A DNA stretch of 64,000 nt from Gonocerus acuteangulatus (Eukaryota > Arthropoda > Insecta > Hemiptera > Coreidae), in the NCBI GenBank assembly GCA_946811695.1, contig OX328128.1, positions 26,878,510 through 26,942,509 on the forward strand. The letters are read 5' to 3'. The notes beneath the pieces are model-generated. The model ran no database searches, was not told where the DNA came from, and was given only the letters and a program-made list of their open reading frames with translations. A program made the translations under genes and the position numbers. Positions 21,430-33,390 of the stretch are shown here, piece by piece. The stretch's first letter is position 1; each line of letters begins with the position of its first letter.

Positions 21430-21690
21430 TCCGATCCCTGCCATTCACACCTGGATTGACTGAAAAACTTACGAAGACCATTAAAAAATCTTACCCCTAA
21501 ATTTTGGTTTGAAAACCACTAACAAACTGAAAACCTTCTATACTAAACTTAAAGATCCCATCCTTTTTGACCAAACCACCCGTTGTGTTTACCAAGTCCC
21601 TTGCCAAACCCCGTCCTGTAAAGGTGTATACATAGGAGAAAGTGTAAGTACGACCTTCACGAGGTCGTGCGGAGCACTGCGTGTGCCAGC
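21430..21690 (+). pseudogene. Penelope-like fragment in opposite orientation
   Basis: On the plus strand, FTPGLTEKLTKTIKKSYP, then KLKTFYTKLKDPILFDQ and CVYQVPCQTPSCKGVYIGES: the linker between RT and endonuclease plus the start of GIY-YIG. It has stops and frame changes. It overlaps in content with the minus-strand fragment at 20,990-21,375, so the two are inverted copies or parts of a rearranged insertion. Confidence 0.65.
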
Positions 21691-21886
21691 AAGCTGTTTA
21701 AATGGTTGTCAAGCCGTATGAGGAATATGTGAAAGGGCAGCACACCACTTGTCACAGTAGGAGTGACAGGATTTTCCTTTGGCATACCTGAGGTCTATGG
21801 GCAGTAGGATTTCCCAGCAATTACTTACAAGACTAGACTTGCTAACAATAGGGCACTTAGTGCGCCAGCTCGACAGCTGGAGGGTT

Positions 21887-22060
21887 AAGGAGGCCTGGTG
21901 GCTGTGAGATTTAAGCGTGAGCACTCTGAGCTTAAGGTCATGGGTTTGATACCCACTGGGCGGGGTGACTTTTCTTTGGAAAAAAGGAAAGGCAGCAGCC
22001 CTATCCTGGACAGAAAAGGGCAGTAACCTATAGATAACCCGTACTAAAATACTGTGTGAA
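21887..22060 (+). mobile_element. tRNA-like SINE with long variable arm (SINE-L), copy 1
   Basis: Head GGCCTGGTGGCTGTGAGATT, a Leu/Ser-type long variable region, B box GGGTTTGATACCC, then GGAAAGGCAGCAGCCCTATC and the tail AACCTATAGATAACCCGT. Similar copies lie at 31,122, 39,662 and 44,650. Confidence 0.7.
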
Positions 22061-22217
22061 TTATAAATTTTTAAAATTTAAATAAATAATCAATAATTAG
22101 CATGTTCTATTGCTCTCCTTATGACAGCTAAAAGAAATTTGTATTAGTCTACAATACTTCATATAAATAAAAATCGGGACATCATGAAATTTTATATTTT
22201 TAATTTTAAACAAATAC

Positions 22218-22262
22218 CTCATCTTCAATTTATTAGCGTTTTTCTTCTCATTTCCCCTCAGC
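22218..22262 (-). CDS. Gene A exon 3: basic linker
   Basis: A 45-bp exon with acceptor TTTTGTTTCAG on its high side and donor GTATTTG on its low side. It begins and ends in phase 2 and encodes LRGNEKKNANKLKMR with a shared junction residue. The matching gene B exon at 48,424-48,474 has the same flanking splice sites and phase, with a more lysine-rich peptide. It links the zinc finger to the ankyrin repeats and may act as a nuclear localisation signal (inference). It is too short to be found by frame length, so the call rests on the paralogue comparison. Confidence 0.7.
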
Positions 22263-22386
22263 CTGAAACAAAATTAATGAAAATAAAACAGCTATGAAGC
22301 AAACAATGATTCATGAAATAAAAAATTATGAAACTAGACTTAGAAAAAACGAACCATCTACCCAAATATTTTGGACATTTGTAGAA

Positions 22387-22425
22387 AGAAAAGTCTGTCA
22401 CACAGGAGCTCCGTAACTAACAAGG
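22387..22425 (-). mobile_element. Family B-like 3' terminus remnant
   Basis: AAAGTCTGTCACACAGGAGCT resembles the family B 3' end. A matching remnant lies at 48,596-48,640 in the corresponding place of gene B, so it predates the gene duplication. Confidence 0.5.
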
Positions 22426-22960
22426 GTAGTAAACAGTGGCGGGTCACTGATCGGGCACATTTTTGTTCTGGTGATTCTGCATCAAAAAATAGTCGACACG
22501 TGTAGGAGCGTTTTTTCCAAAGCACTTAGGAGCTGAGAAATCAGCACCAGAAGAAACCCTAATGTTTTAATGTCATCGGAAACAAAACATTTCTTTTTCT
22601 AAACATACAAATACCTATTGTATTATCTTCAGTGTGTTAAAACAAATCTAACATCCTGATTTGTTTTTAGCACATTAAAAATAACCCTATATTCAAATTT
22701 TGGGAATATTCTTAAAAAAAAAAATTTGTATTAAAATTTTGTTGAGGCTAGACCCTTAAAATTTTGCAAAATCTTCAAAAATTCGACCATACTTAAAAAA
22801 AAATTTAACCAATCCAAACCAAATTGTGAGGGTCCAAAAGCCTCTAGAGTTACACATTTTCTTTTGATCAGGGTTTTTTTAAGTGTTTTTTTCGGACAGC
22901 TGGTTTAACCTGTGAATAAAGAAGTACGTTGAAAAACTTTCCAACTTAAAACCAGGGAGA

Positions 22961-24198
22961 ATGGATGATAAAAGACAACAAAGAAATGAAAAAGTTGCCA
23001 CAGAAAAGCCCGAACCCGAAAATAACGATATTACCTGGTTCCGAGCTTGTCTGAATGAAGAGAAGCGTGGTAATAATTTTTCAGTGTTTTTGACCATAAA
23101 AATGGTCGATGAAACAAAGACTTTTAACACAGTAAACCCATTTATCATTGCTAAATGGATTTCTTCTTATGGTAAGGACATCACCGTAAATAAAAGCAGA
23201 AAAGATGGAACCTTAACCATAAATTGTCGTAACTCAGTTTCATGTTCAAATTTGATGAAATGTGACTCATTCAACGGTCAAAAGATTTCCATAGCTCCTC
23301 ATAAATATTTCAATACTACCAGAGGAGTCTTTCGTTGTATAGAACTTGAAGAAGTTGAAGATAAGGAAATAATGGAGGACTTAAAGAAGCAAAACGTGAT
23401 AAAACTTCATAGAATTAAACCAAGATGAAAAGAAGGTAGAACTGTGTTTGTAATCACATTTATGAATGCTTTTCTGCCCGAAAATCTTAAAATTGCATAC
23501 ATGTCTGTTCCTGTACGTCCCTATATCCCGATGCCTCTCCGCTGTTTTAAGTGCCACAAGATGAACCATGCAGCTCGTTCTTGCAAGGTTACGAAGCAAG
23601 TCTGTGGAAAATGTTCGGAAGAAAAGCATGAAGAGCCTTGAAAGGTAATAAAATGTTGTAATTGCGGACTAGATCACTTTGCATGGGACAAATCCTGCTC
23701 AGTATATCAGAAAGAGTCATCCATTGTCAGGAAGATGGCTCTGGAAAAATTGACTATGCTGAAGCAAGAAGACGACTGGAAGTAAGAGATACCAGCACTT
23801 ACGCAGACAAAGCTAAGAGTGTTCCTACAAATGACTGCAACTTGCTGGAAAGATTAGACGAAATTTCCAGAAAAATGGAAAGCATCATACAATTACTAAA
23901 CAGGGCCACAGCATCAGATAAATCAAGGGAAGAAGACTGTTCCAGGAACGTCCCTTTAAAGAATATAACAGACCCATTTCAGAGGATGGAGCCTTTTTTA
24001 GAACAGATTCAGACGAGATTAGAAGATATCGAAGAAAAAATGGCAACATCAAGGATTTCCATTGCACCGGAAGACGCAAGTCTATCAAAAAATAAAACAG
24101 GACAAAAACTTACTAACAGACTAACACAGACCCAACATGATGACGACATATCAGGAAAACAAGACGATCCACCAAAGAGAAACAGAAAGAAAACTTAA
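22961..24198 (+). pseudogene. LINE ORF1, gag-like RNA-binding protein
   Basis: Begins MDDKRQQRNEKV at an ATG. The N-terminal part encodes an RNA-binding-like domain, then VRPYIPMPLRCFKCHKMNH, a CCHC knuckle (C-x2-C-x4-H-x4-C, about 23,543-23,584), and at least one further Cys/His knuckle. The C-terminal half is acidic and helical (ERLDEISRKMESIIQLL). In-frame TGA codons occur at 23,426-23,428 and 23,639-23,641, and the frame changes at an A run near 23,745. The three open pieces belong to one ancestral protein of about 410 residues that would coat the element's RNA. Confidence 0.8.
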
Positions 24199-24278
24199 CA
24201 TGTTGCAACACACACACACAATACTGTACATAGTCGAAAATCAATCTCACTTAATGGTTTTTATTATCTTTCTTTTAG

Positions 24279-27200
24279 ATGCATATGTCAATACTCCAAT
24301 GGAACATAAACGGTTTACAGAGGCATTTTGAGGAACTTTCGTGTTTAAGACAAGATCACGGCTTTGAGGTTATTTGTCTTCAGGAAAGTCATTCATGTCC
24401 CGGTAAGCAAATCTCCATACATGGCTATACTTCTTATTTTAGAGATTACATTCTGGGTGATAAAGCTTGCGGTGGTGTCTCCATCTATGTGAAGGACTCC
24501 ATATATTGTGAGCCTATAAGACTACTAACTTCAGTCCAAGCTGTTGCAGTATCGGTATATATTCCTTTCAGAGTGACCATCTGCTGCATCTATCTTCCAC
24601 CTAGTGAACCAGTTGACGTACATACACTACAAGACTTAATTCAACAACTCCCTGCACCAATACTCATCGTAGGAGATATAAACGCAGAGAGTACAATATA
24701 GGGGTCGAAGAAGACTAACTCTAAAGGAAAACTATTACAGACACTTTTCGAACAGAACGACTTGATACCATTGAACACAAACGTACCTACACACCTCTGC
24801 CCTCGGACTGGAACTTATACGAACATTGACATTTCTGCTACTTCATCGTCTATATATACTCGTCTAAGCTGGGAAGTACTCGAGGATCAATGTGGAAATG
24901 ATCATTTCCCAATTGTAATAAAAACAGATTACAATCCATTGCTATTTCCCACTGTTTCGATATTAAAAAACTAAAATTAAAAAATCCCCCCCCCCCAATT
25001 CGATATTAAAAATGCCGATTGGACAAAATTTCAAAATAATTTTTTTAATGAATTACAAAATCAAATAGTACACAATCTAAATGATTGATTATTACTAATC
25101 ACCCGGGTAGCAGAAATGTCCTTTAACAAGACGAAGAAAAACTTTAAAAGACCACTGGTTCCATGGTGGAACGATGAATGCAAACAAGCAGTCAGGGAAC
25201 GCCGAAGGGCACTCTGTTCATTCAACAGAAATCCCTGCTCTAATTTTTTAATAGATTACAAAAGGAAAAAAGCTATAGCTCAAAACGTAATAAAGAATGC
25301 CAAAAAAAATTGTTGGATAGAATTCCTCTCGTCAATTAATCATTCCACACCGCCAAATATATGGAATAAGATTAATAAAATCGCTCATAAAAAATATCGG
25401 GCACCTATTCCAGCACTTAAAGAAAATAATGCCATTATCCATGATGCAAAAGACATTAGCAACATACTTGGTACTCATTTTAGCAAAATCTCCAGCAATG
25501 AACGGCTCTCACCTGAGGCACTACAGTATAAATCAGCACTAGAGATGACACCATTACCTAAATGCATAAACGCTTACTGCCCGCTAAATGAGCCATTCTC
25601 CATGCAAGAATTAAACCAAGCTCTTTCTCAGGTGAAGTTCACAGCACCAGGTCCAGACGGTATCTGCTATAAAATACTACGAAATATTCCATTTATTGGA
25701 TTATGTGCCCTTTTGGAAACCTTTAATAAAGCATTTGAATCAGGAGAATATCCCAGTAGCTGGAATCAATCAATTATCATTCCTATTCAGAAAAAGGATA
25801 AAGACAAAACTCTCCCTACTAGTTACAGACCAATAGCCCTAACCAGCTGTATCTGCAAACTATTTGAACGGATGATTAACAAACGGCTCTCATGGTTCCT
25901 TGAAAAAAATAAACTTTTATCAGAATATCAATGTGGCTTCAGATCGAATCACTCGACAATGGACCACATTGCTCGACTGGAAAATGAAATTTTAAATGCA
26001 TTTATTAACAAGGAATCAACTATAGCTGTTTCATTCGACATTGAGAAAGCATACGATACAGTATGGCGCCGGACTATTATGTCGAAATTGCATGAATGGA
26101 ATATCCAGGGAAATGTTTTTAATTTCATAGAACATTTCCTTACGAATAGGACATTCAGAGTTAAAGTAGGGGGACAGCTGTCAGAGTCATTCACCCAGGA
26201 GAATGGAGTACCGCAAGGTTGCGTCCTGAGCACGACACTATTCAAGATCGCAATAGACACCATCCGCGAGTGTATCACGCCAGAAGTAAGGTTTAGCCTG
26301 TATGTTGATGATTTGCTTATTTACAGCAAGGGAAATGACTTAATGCGAATCCAAGACAATATCCAAGAAGTAATATGCAATATAGAAAATTGGAGCTCAC
26401 AAAATGGTCTTAAATTCTCATATGAAAAAACACAATGTGTACTTTTCACTAAGAAAAGACTAGTTCCACAAGTGGAACTGACACTCCATTCCAAAAGGAT
26501 TCACACTTCCAATACATTAAGATTTTTAGGAATTTATTTTGGTTCGAGGCTTACATGGGTACCCCACTTGAAGGGTCCTTGAAAAATGTAAAAAGTCGTT
26601 ACATTTCTTGAGGATCCTTAGTAATACCCAGTGGGGAGCTGACAGAAGCTTAATTCTAACCTTCTACCGAGCGTACACCAGGTCCATACTGGATTACGGA
26701 AGTATAGTGTACTCATCTGCCAGACCCAGTACCTTGAAGATGCTAGATCCCGTGCATAACACTGGGCTCCGTCTCACCACCGGAGCTTTCAGGTCAAGTC
26801 CAGCAATCAGTTTATATGCTGAATCGGGAGAACATCCATTGGAGTATAGACGTATGTTAAATTGTATAAAGTTCACATTAAAATCTAAATTTTTAAACTG
26901 CCCTTGCACACCAAACACCACTGCCGACATCATACTTGAAAAATATCACTTGAACCCTACAAGGCAAAGACCACTTTACATACGTTTCATGAACTACACA
27001 GACAGGACAAATATAGCGGAAACGCCTGCTCTCGCGAAACCTGCAACTTCGTATATCCCTTGGAAATTAGAAAATCTAAAATTTGATCTGACCTTATCAA
27101 AATTGAAAAAGAATGATCCAACTTCTCGATTTTTTTATAATTCATATTTTCAATCTTTTTGCTCAAAAAATAAAAATTCTGTTTTTGTATTTAGTGACGC

Positions 27201-27968
27201 ATCCAAAACTCCACATGGGACAGGCGTAGCTGCTATTGTTGGTAATATCTGCTACTCTAAGAAATATCCAGATGAGACAAGCATATACACAGCTGAACTG
27301 GAAGCCATAAAACTAGGACAAAACAACATACCAGACACAGAACAAAATAACATTATAATATGCACTGACTCACTCAGCTCTTTACAATCTCTTCAAGACT
27401 GTTACAGCACACATCCAATAACATGCGAAATTTTTGAAAAAATACATCAAACAAATAAATATTTTACACTGTACTGGTTGCCCGGACACGAAGACATAAG
27501 ACAAAGTACTGCAGTAGACGAAAAAGCTAAATTGGCAACTCGACGACAAGTACCAGACGTAAAATACATGACATACCAGGATCTTCAAGCGGAATCTAAG
27601 AGATATGTAACTGATAAATGCAAGAATCCTGGTACAACACAACTGACAACAAGCTTCGAGAAATCAAGCACACTGTACACGAATGGTCATCTAGTAACAG
27701 GCCAAACAGACGGGAACAAGTTATATTATGCCGTCTCAGGATTGGCCAGACTCGGTTGACTCACTCGTACATTATGTCAAGACAGGACAGACCCACTTGT
27801 ACCTACTGCAATACAGAATTAACAATAAAACATATTCTAACAGACTGTACACTCAGGACAAATCTTCAACTACCGTACAATCTGAAAGAATTACTTTCCG
27901 ATGGCAGCCAGTACATTGAAAAAGTGATGAAATACCTAATAGACACACATTTATACAATAATATTTAA
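24279..27968 (+). pseudogene. LINE ORF2: APE endonuclease, reverse transcriptase, RNase H
   Basis: Starts MHMSILQWNINGLQ, with APE motifs ICLQES and GDINA, and DHFPIVIK at the domain end. RT spans about 25,600-26,500 with TAPGPDGICYKIL, SYRPIALTS, GVPQGCVLS and the catalytic YVDD at 26,301-26,312. RNase H follows near 27,180 (FSDASK, TAELEA, CTDSLSSL, PGHED). The C-terminus (about 27,618-27,968) carries CTYCNTELTIKHILTDC. Damage: TAG at 24,699-24,701 where the family usually has Trp, a poly-C insertion and partial duplication near 24,960-25,010, and frame changes near 26,580 and 27,615. It would nick target DNA and copy the RNA if intact. Confidence 0.85.
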
Positions 27969-28155
27969 ATAAAGAAAAGATAACGAAAGCCACTTTGTGA
28001 TGTTGATTCGGCATCATTGACCTGACAAATAACAAAGAACATACAAAGAATTATGCCAAACACAACATGACTACATTATTACCTCTACAGAAACTAACCT
28101 AATAATGTAATATATTATTATTGCTTAAGTTGGTTCACCAACATGATGTTAAACT

Positions 28156-28176
28156 ATAATAAATAATAATAATAAT
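28156..28176 (+). repeat. LINE 3' tail (TAA)n
   Basis: Several TAA units follow the 3' UTR, typical of I-type elements. Confidence 0.75.
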
Positions 28177-28180
28177 TTTT

Positions 28181-28768
28181 AAGTGTTCTGAAATTAACTT
28201 TATATGCAAAAAAAAATTATTTTTATTTTGAGAACCATTTCTTACAAGTAGCTGCTGAGATAATAAAATAGTTATTTATATGGTTATAAAAAGGAATCTC
28301 TTATTCCCCCCCCCCCAAGGACATAAAAAATTGAATTATCTCAAAGCGAGATATTGAATTTGAAAATGTTTTTTTCCATGATATTTACAACATTCGGGTT
28401 TCTTATGGTGCCGATTTTAAATTTACTATTATTTTTGGTGTGAAAAAAATGTAAAATGCTAGTTTGCTTGAGAATATATTTGTAAATATATTTTTAAATT
28501 TACTAGACGAAATGTAAATTATTTGTTAATGATAATAATTGTCCTTAAATCTAAAAAAAAAAAAAAAATGAATTGGTGAAAGAATTATGTTGATATCATA
28601 TTTCAAACTTGAGATATCAAATAAAGCATTTTTAACCTATTTTATTTTATTCCTCGGCTCAAAAGGATCATTGGACAAAATGCTCGGACAGATGAACAAC
28701 TATTTCTCCATGCAGAATCCCCACAAAAATAATTAGAGCCTTCTGCTCAAATTCAGGAACATAAATAT
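28181..28768. other. AT-rich intron sequence
   Basis: No gene recognised. A phrase at about 28,743 (CTGCTCAAATTCAGGAACATA) repeats one at about 3,065. Confidence 0.4.
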
Positions 28769-28885
28769 GCTTTAGGTCCACCCGACAAATCTATGTAATG
28801 TACTATATAACATACAGTCTTCATTTTCGTACATGGGCACCGCACATACACGAACGCCAGCGGACACTTTTATGCTAAAATTCCA
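28769..28885. repeat. Single unit of the G1 internal repeat
   Basis: GTCCACCCGACAAATCTATG, then TTTTCGTACATGGGC and GAACGCCAGCGGACACTTTT match the internal repeats of 14,035-14,410, without the element ends. Confidence 0.6.
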
Positions 28886-28971
28886 TAGCAATGGAGTGGC
28901 GTGAGATATCTCAAACCACATTGCAAAGAAAAGAGACTAAAGGATAATCCTGACCTGAAAAAAAAAGAACC

Positions 28972-29108
28972 TTTTAGCGCGGTTACTCCCTATCTCCATA
29001 GGGAGAACCCGCTTATGAGGTTGACCTCATGATGCAATCTGGAAGTGCCGACAAGAAACTTTCACGTTTTAGACCCTATAGATCACGAAAATATAGGTGG
29101 CCCAAATT

Positions 29109-29163
<55 letters not shown>

Positions 29164-30410
29164 ATATTTATATATATGCTTGTCTGTTCGCGCTCTAGCA
29201 AGCTCAAAAATGGTCCGATTTTAACAAAATTTGGTACAAAAATCTGCCGTCTAATTTGAAAGGTCAAGTTCGTTAAGAAGCAGAATCCGCCCACTAGAAG
29301 ATAGTCTTTGGGGCGAAATTCGCGCAAAAAAAATCGTAACGCTTACGTTTTTGTGTTTATATGCTTGCAGGTACTTGTTTTATAGGTTTCTTAACATAAG
29401 AAAACGAATGAAACCATTTATAAGGCGATATCTGCAACCGTTCCTGAGAAAAGTGGAATCAATGTTTTTGTAAGTCATTATATTTTTGTGAGTACTTAGA
29501 ATCGCGGGATTTAATTGAAATATTTTCTGCAACTTGGAAATTAATCCCAACTAAGATGTTTAAATTTTGGTTATATTTGGAGTTAAGGAAGTATGCGAAA
29601 AAAAATATTTTATTAATAGACATGAAAAGTTTTCGGATCTTCATACATTTTTCGTAAATATCTCGATAACGGTTGGGTAATCGTGCTAAGTGGAAGGTGA
29701 CCATTCGAATGCTTACTAAATTCTCTACAAAAAAGGTTCTGAAGCAATATTGGATGGGGCAACGTCAATCAGAGATATAAGCGCTTAAAACTTAAAAAAT
29801 GTTTGTTTTGTTGTTTTGAAAGGGGTTTTCTCTTTGTTTATCTCACTTTTTAATTGTTTTTTCTTATTTTAAATTGCATTTATCAGCAAAATTAGTATAG
29901 TAGTAAAATAAGCTAAGAAACGGTGAAAGGTATTGGTAATAATAAGTTTGGAGTGGCTGTGGTAAACAAGATGGCTGTGGCTAATCATGATGACATACGT
30001 TTGTTTTGAATTCTGCTGTCTATATAACCTTCCTCATAGCCTCCAACTGAAGTTATCGTTATTTCTTATTTTATAGAAAGATTTAACCCACGACAGAATG
30101 GAATTTTATTCGCCATGAAGCACATATTTACAGTTGATTATAACAGTAAGACGATTTTGCTAGTAAAACAAGATACCTAAAAAGACAACGAATTTTTGGT
30201 TGTTAAGAAGAGCCTTCTCAGCAGTAGTCTAAGAGTAAGTACGTTTTCAGTACATAATTGTATTGACTTATACAGATTAAGAATTATCCACTTCTGTGTA
30301 AGTTGGCTACTGTCAGTTTCCTGTGATTTGTGATGCTAATTTATTTCATTTCTTCGAGAAGTACGTAACCGCACTAAGATGACGCAGTTCCTGCGAGTCG
30401 GACTTTTTTT
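28972..30410 (+). mobile_element. Family A Helentron-like element, reference copy A3
   Basis: Most complete family A copy. It starts TTTTAGCGCGGTTACTCCC with the 5' hairpin, then CGCTTATGAGGTTGACCTCA, a TA tract (29,110-29,154), about 1.2 kb of non-coding core, and the end CGCAGTTCCTGCGAGTCGG then ACTTTTTTT. The inverted pair GCGCGGTT and AACCGCAC sits inside both ends. No coding capacity. Confidence 0.75.
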
Positions 30411-30839
30411 CTGGTGAATACAAACTTTCATGTATCTCTTCTAATGGCTTATTTCAACAAGACATCTTTATTACCAGTCAGACAGGGTGTATTAAAGAAT
30501 ATGCTTGAATTAAACTATATAACTACTAGCAGACCCAGTATGTTGGCAAAAAAAAAAAGAAATAAAAAAAAAAAGTCTGACTGAGCTTATGGAATTTGCA
30601 CTATTCCTCTTGGAGTCTCAGAATACACCCAGATCATGGTCAGGCTCTAGCTCCGCCTTAGAGGTCGTATCATCGAGGTACGATTTACACAGAACCAAAC
30701 AGTGATATATTACACAGTTTTCAAAAAAAAGGGGAAGAAACTGAAATTTTAGTATTAAGTATTCAAAATGGATGGGCTTAATTGAAAATTGGTCGGCATG
30801 TTTTGACATTCAACTAAACTAAGGAGGTTAATTTAAAGC

Positions 30840-31002
30840 GGGGTCTCCCGTGGTCTAATGGCTAGCGCCTTGGATTCATAAGCGGGAGATGGTGGGTTCG
30901 ATTCCCAACCTCCGGCAGGAATTTTATCATCCCACGGCTCGCTGGTAAAATTCCTCGCTACACCCTGGATGTCGGCGCTAATGACCTAGATGTAGATGCG
31001 CC

Positions 31003-31060
<58 letters not shown>
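30840..31060 (+). mobile_element. tRNA-derived SINE (SINE-E), copy 3
   Basis: Best preserved copy: GGTCTCCCGTGGTCTAATGG, GGGTTCGATTCCC, CACCCTGGATGTCGGCGC, GATGCGCCGT and an A tail of about 55 bases. Perfect 13-bp flanking duplication GTTAATTTAAAGC. Confidence 0.9.
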
Positions 31061-31063
<3 letters not shown>

Positions 31064-31121
31064 AATTTAAAGCAAAGGAAGTGATAAAAAAAAAGTACTT
31101 TGTCCGAAGATAATAAAAAAA

Positions 31122-31280
31122 AGGACGCCCGGTGGCCTTGAGATTTGAGCATGACCTTGCCTAAGGTTGCAGGTTGTATATTCACTGGGGGTGATGGCTT
31201 TTCTTTTGAAAAAAGAAAAGGCATGGGCTCAGTTTTGCCTAGAAAAGGGTGGTAACCTATAGATAACCCGTCCTAAAATT
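31122..31280 (+). mobile_element. SINE-L, copy 2
   Basis: GACGCCCGGTGGCCTTGAG head, B-box-like GGTTGTATATTC, AAAGAAAAGGCATGGGC body and AACCTATAGATAACCCGTCC tail. Confidence 0.65.
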
Positions 31281-31521
31281 TGTTGTCATTAATGAATGGA
31301 CTTTAAGATAAAAATAAATCTGAAGATAAAAGAAGAAATAGTTTTGGACTTATCTTATACTTAATAAAATATCTTGAAAATTATGGTGAAATTTTAGTAA
31401 GTGGCAGGCTGGTTAATAATTGATAAATCTTCTACAATTGTATTTATTATACCAATTACGATAAAAGGATACTAACCTTTTATCGAAAAAGTGTTAGGTA
31501 AATAACTCCTGTAGATGTAAA

Positions 31522-32010
31522 CAATGTTGGGCAAAACTAAAAACTAAAACTAAAATTAAAACTAAATTCACTTTTTGGAATAAACTAAAACTAAACTAAA
31601 AATTGCAACCTAAAAAAAAACTAAAACTAAAATTTTACTAATTAATGGATTTTAACTAAACTAAAACTAAATCTTTGGGAATTGACTAAAAACTAAACTA
31701 AAAATTTAGTTTAGTTTAGTTTAGTTTTACTAAAATAACATGAATTAATATAAATCATATGTTATTTCGATAATTAAGTAAATTATTAAAACTAATAGAA
31801 CTTGCTTAAGAATAAGAAATTGTGGCTTTTTCTCGTAATTTGAAAACATATGTTCTTTGATAAACTAAATTAGTTAACTAAAAACTAAAACTAAACTAAC
31901 TAATTGCATTACTAAAAACGGAGTCCATATGATTAATAATTATACAAATCTAAAACTAAACTAAAACTAAAACTAAAAATATAACATTAGTTTAGTTTTG
32001 CCCAACACTG
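31522..32010. mobile_element. hAT-type MITE rich in ACTAAA
   Basis: Terminal repeats CAATGTTGGGCAAAACTAAA and the complement of CAGTGTTGGGCAAAACTAAA. An exact 8-bp duplication GATGTAAA lies at 31,514-31,521 and 32,011-32,018, diagnostic for hAT. The interior is ACTAAA-type repeats, non-coding. It ends 24 bp from the exon 2 boundary of gene A. Confidence 0.9.
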
Positions 32011-32033
32011 GATGTAAATAAAAAACAACTTAC

Positions 32034-32213
32034 AATTTAGGTTTGCAGTTTCCGCAGATAAAGTCTATGTTAGTTTTGATCGAGGTTTGCAACTTAGTGA
32101 CACATGTTTTATGAGACGGTTTTCCACAGTTGTAACAACGAAAGAAGGTCCCTTCATCATTAAGTCTCCTGCAGAAACCACAAGGTATATTTAAGAACCC
32201 TATGTTTCTTACT
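32034..32213 (-). CDS. Gene A exon 2: PHD-like zinc finger
   Basis: A 180-bp exon with acceptor TTAATCTGTTACAG above 32,213 and donor GTAAGT below 32,034, both in phase 2. In the joined protein its residues 39-97 give C49-x2-C52-x11-C64-x2-C67-x4-H72-x2-C75-x15-C91-x2-C94. That is the C4HC3 order of a PHD finger, with Phe two residues before the last pair. PHD fingers often read histone tails, but Cys-rich folds of this order can also bind proteins, so function is inferred. The gene B exon at 56,835-57,038 keeps every zinc ligand, and the stretch CVTKLQTSI is identical. A hAT MITE ends just beyond the donor. Confidence 0.75.
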
Positions 32214-32459
32214 CTGTAACAGATTAATTAAAACGAAAATAAAATTACAATATATCGCCAAAACAGAATCAAAATTATAGGTAAGTGGTTAATTATAACA
32301 AATAACCGTCACATAAAAGCCAATTATTTAATGTGTTTTTATTTTTATATATCATCATCATTGCTGTTTTGACAATTTTAGCGAGCTTGGGCCCCCTCCA
32401 AGCCATCTTGTCCTGAGCCTCCGCAAACTTCTCGTTTGGTACAGTTCATCAGTCATGAC
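32214..32459. other. Gene A intron 1, lower part
   Basis: Aligns loosely with 57,039-57,222 of gene B, for example GGTTAATT...AACATATAACC and ATTTTTATTTTTATA, showing shared intron ancestry. Confidence 0.5.
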
Positions 32460-32971
32460 TTTTAGCGCGGTCCCTCCTCCCTCCATAGGCTCTCTGCTTA
32501 TAAGGTTGACCTCATGACACAATCCGGAAGTGTTGATTAGAAAATTTTACGTTTCAGAGCCCCTAGAGAACATATATTTGTCTGTTCACGCTCTAGCTCA
32601 ATGGAAAATGGTCTGATTTTGATTAAATTTGGTACAAAAATCTTTCGTCTAATTTTAAAGGTCAAGTTCGTAAATCAGAAAAATCTGTCTATCCGAACAT
32701 GATTTTGGAGCAAAATTCGCACGAAAAAAATCATTACAATTACGACATATGCTTGTAAGTACTCGTTTTATAGGATTCTTGGCCAAGGAAAATGAATGAA
32801 GCCATTTTTAAGTCAATAGCTTTAACCGTTTTTGAGAAAAATTGAAACATAGATGTCGAATAAAGTTTTTGGTTAGGGTACTCAGAATCATCGGATTAAG
32901 TGAAAATATTTTCTGTATGTTTGAAATTCATATAAACAATGATGTTTATATTTTGTAAATGATATATAATC

Positions 32972-33032
<61 letters not shown>

Positions 33033-33090
33033 ATGTAAATATTTTATTTATAGACATGAAAAGTTTTGGGATCTTCGTATATTTTCCTTA

Positions 33091-33266
33091 ATTTTTTTTT
33101 ACGGCGCATCGACAAATCTTGGCCATTAGCGCCGACATCCAGGGTGCAGCCAGGAATTTTTTCAGTGAGCCCTGACATGAGAAAATTCCTGCCACCGGTG
33201 GGTATCGAACCCACCATCTCCCGCTTACGAATCTAGCGCGCTAGCCACTAGACCTCGGGAGACCCC
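33091..33266 (-). mobile_element. tRNA-derived SINE (SINE-E), copy 4
   Basis: Minus-strand copy: high end GGGGTCTCCCGAGGTCTAG, B box GGTTCGATACCC, low end GATGCGCCGT and A tail. Flanked on both sides by ATTTTCCTTAAT. Confidence 0.85.
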
Positions 33267-33390
33267 ATTTTCCTTAATTTTTTTTTTTTTTTTATGGCGC
33301 ATCGACAAATCTTGGCCATTAGCGCCGAAATCCAGGGTGCACCCAGGAATTTTCTCAGCGAGCCCTGAGATGAGAAAATTCCTGCCACCG

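Larger units (their letters stand above)
22880..28180 (+). mobile_element. I-clade non-LTR retrotransposon, near full length
   Basis: ORF1 (gag-like, CCHC), then ORF2 with APE endonuclease, reverse transcriptase, RNase H and a Cys-rich end, then a 3' UTR ending in (TAA)n. RNase H plus a TAA tail points to the I clade. The 5' boundary is approximate. It lies in intron 2 of gene A on the opposite strand. At least three stop codons and several frame changes make it inactive. Confidence 0.85.

Noticed and set aside
30842..30912. Possible functional tRNA gene
   Set aside because: A and B boxes are present but there is no complete acceptor stem, and the unit continues into a SINE body with A tail and target duplication; six copies behave alike.
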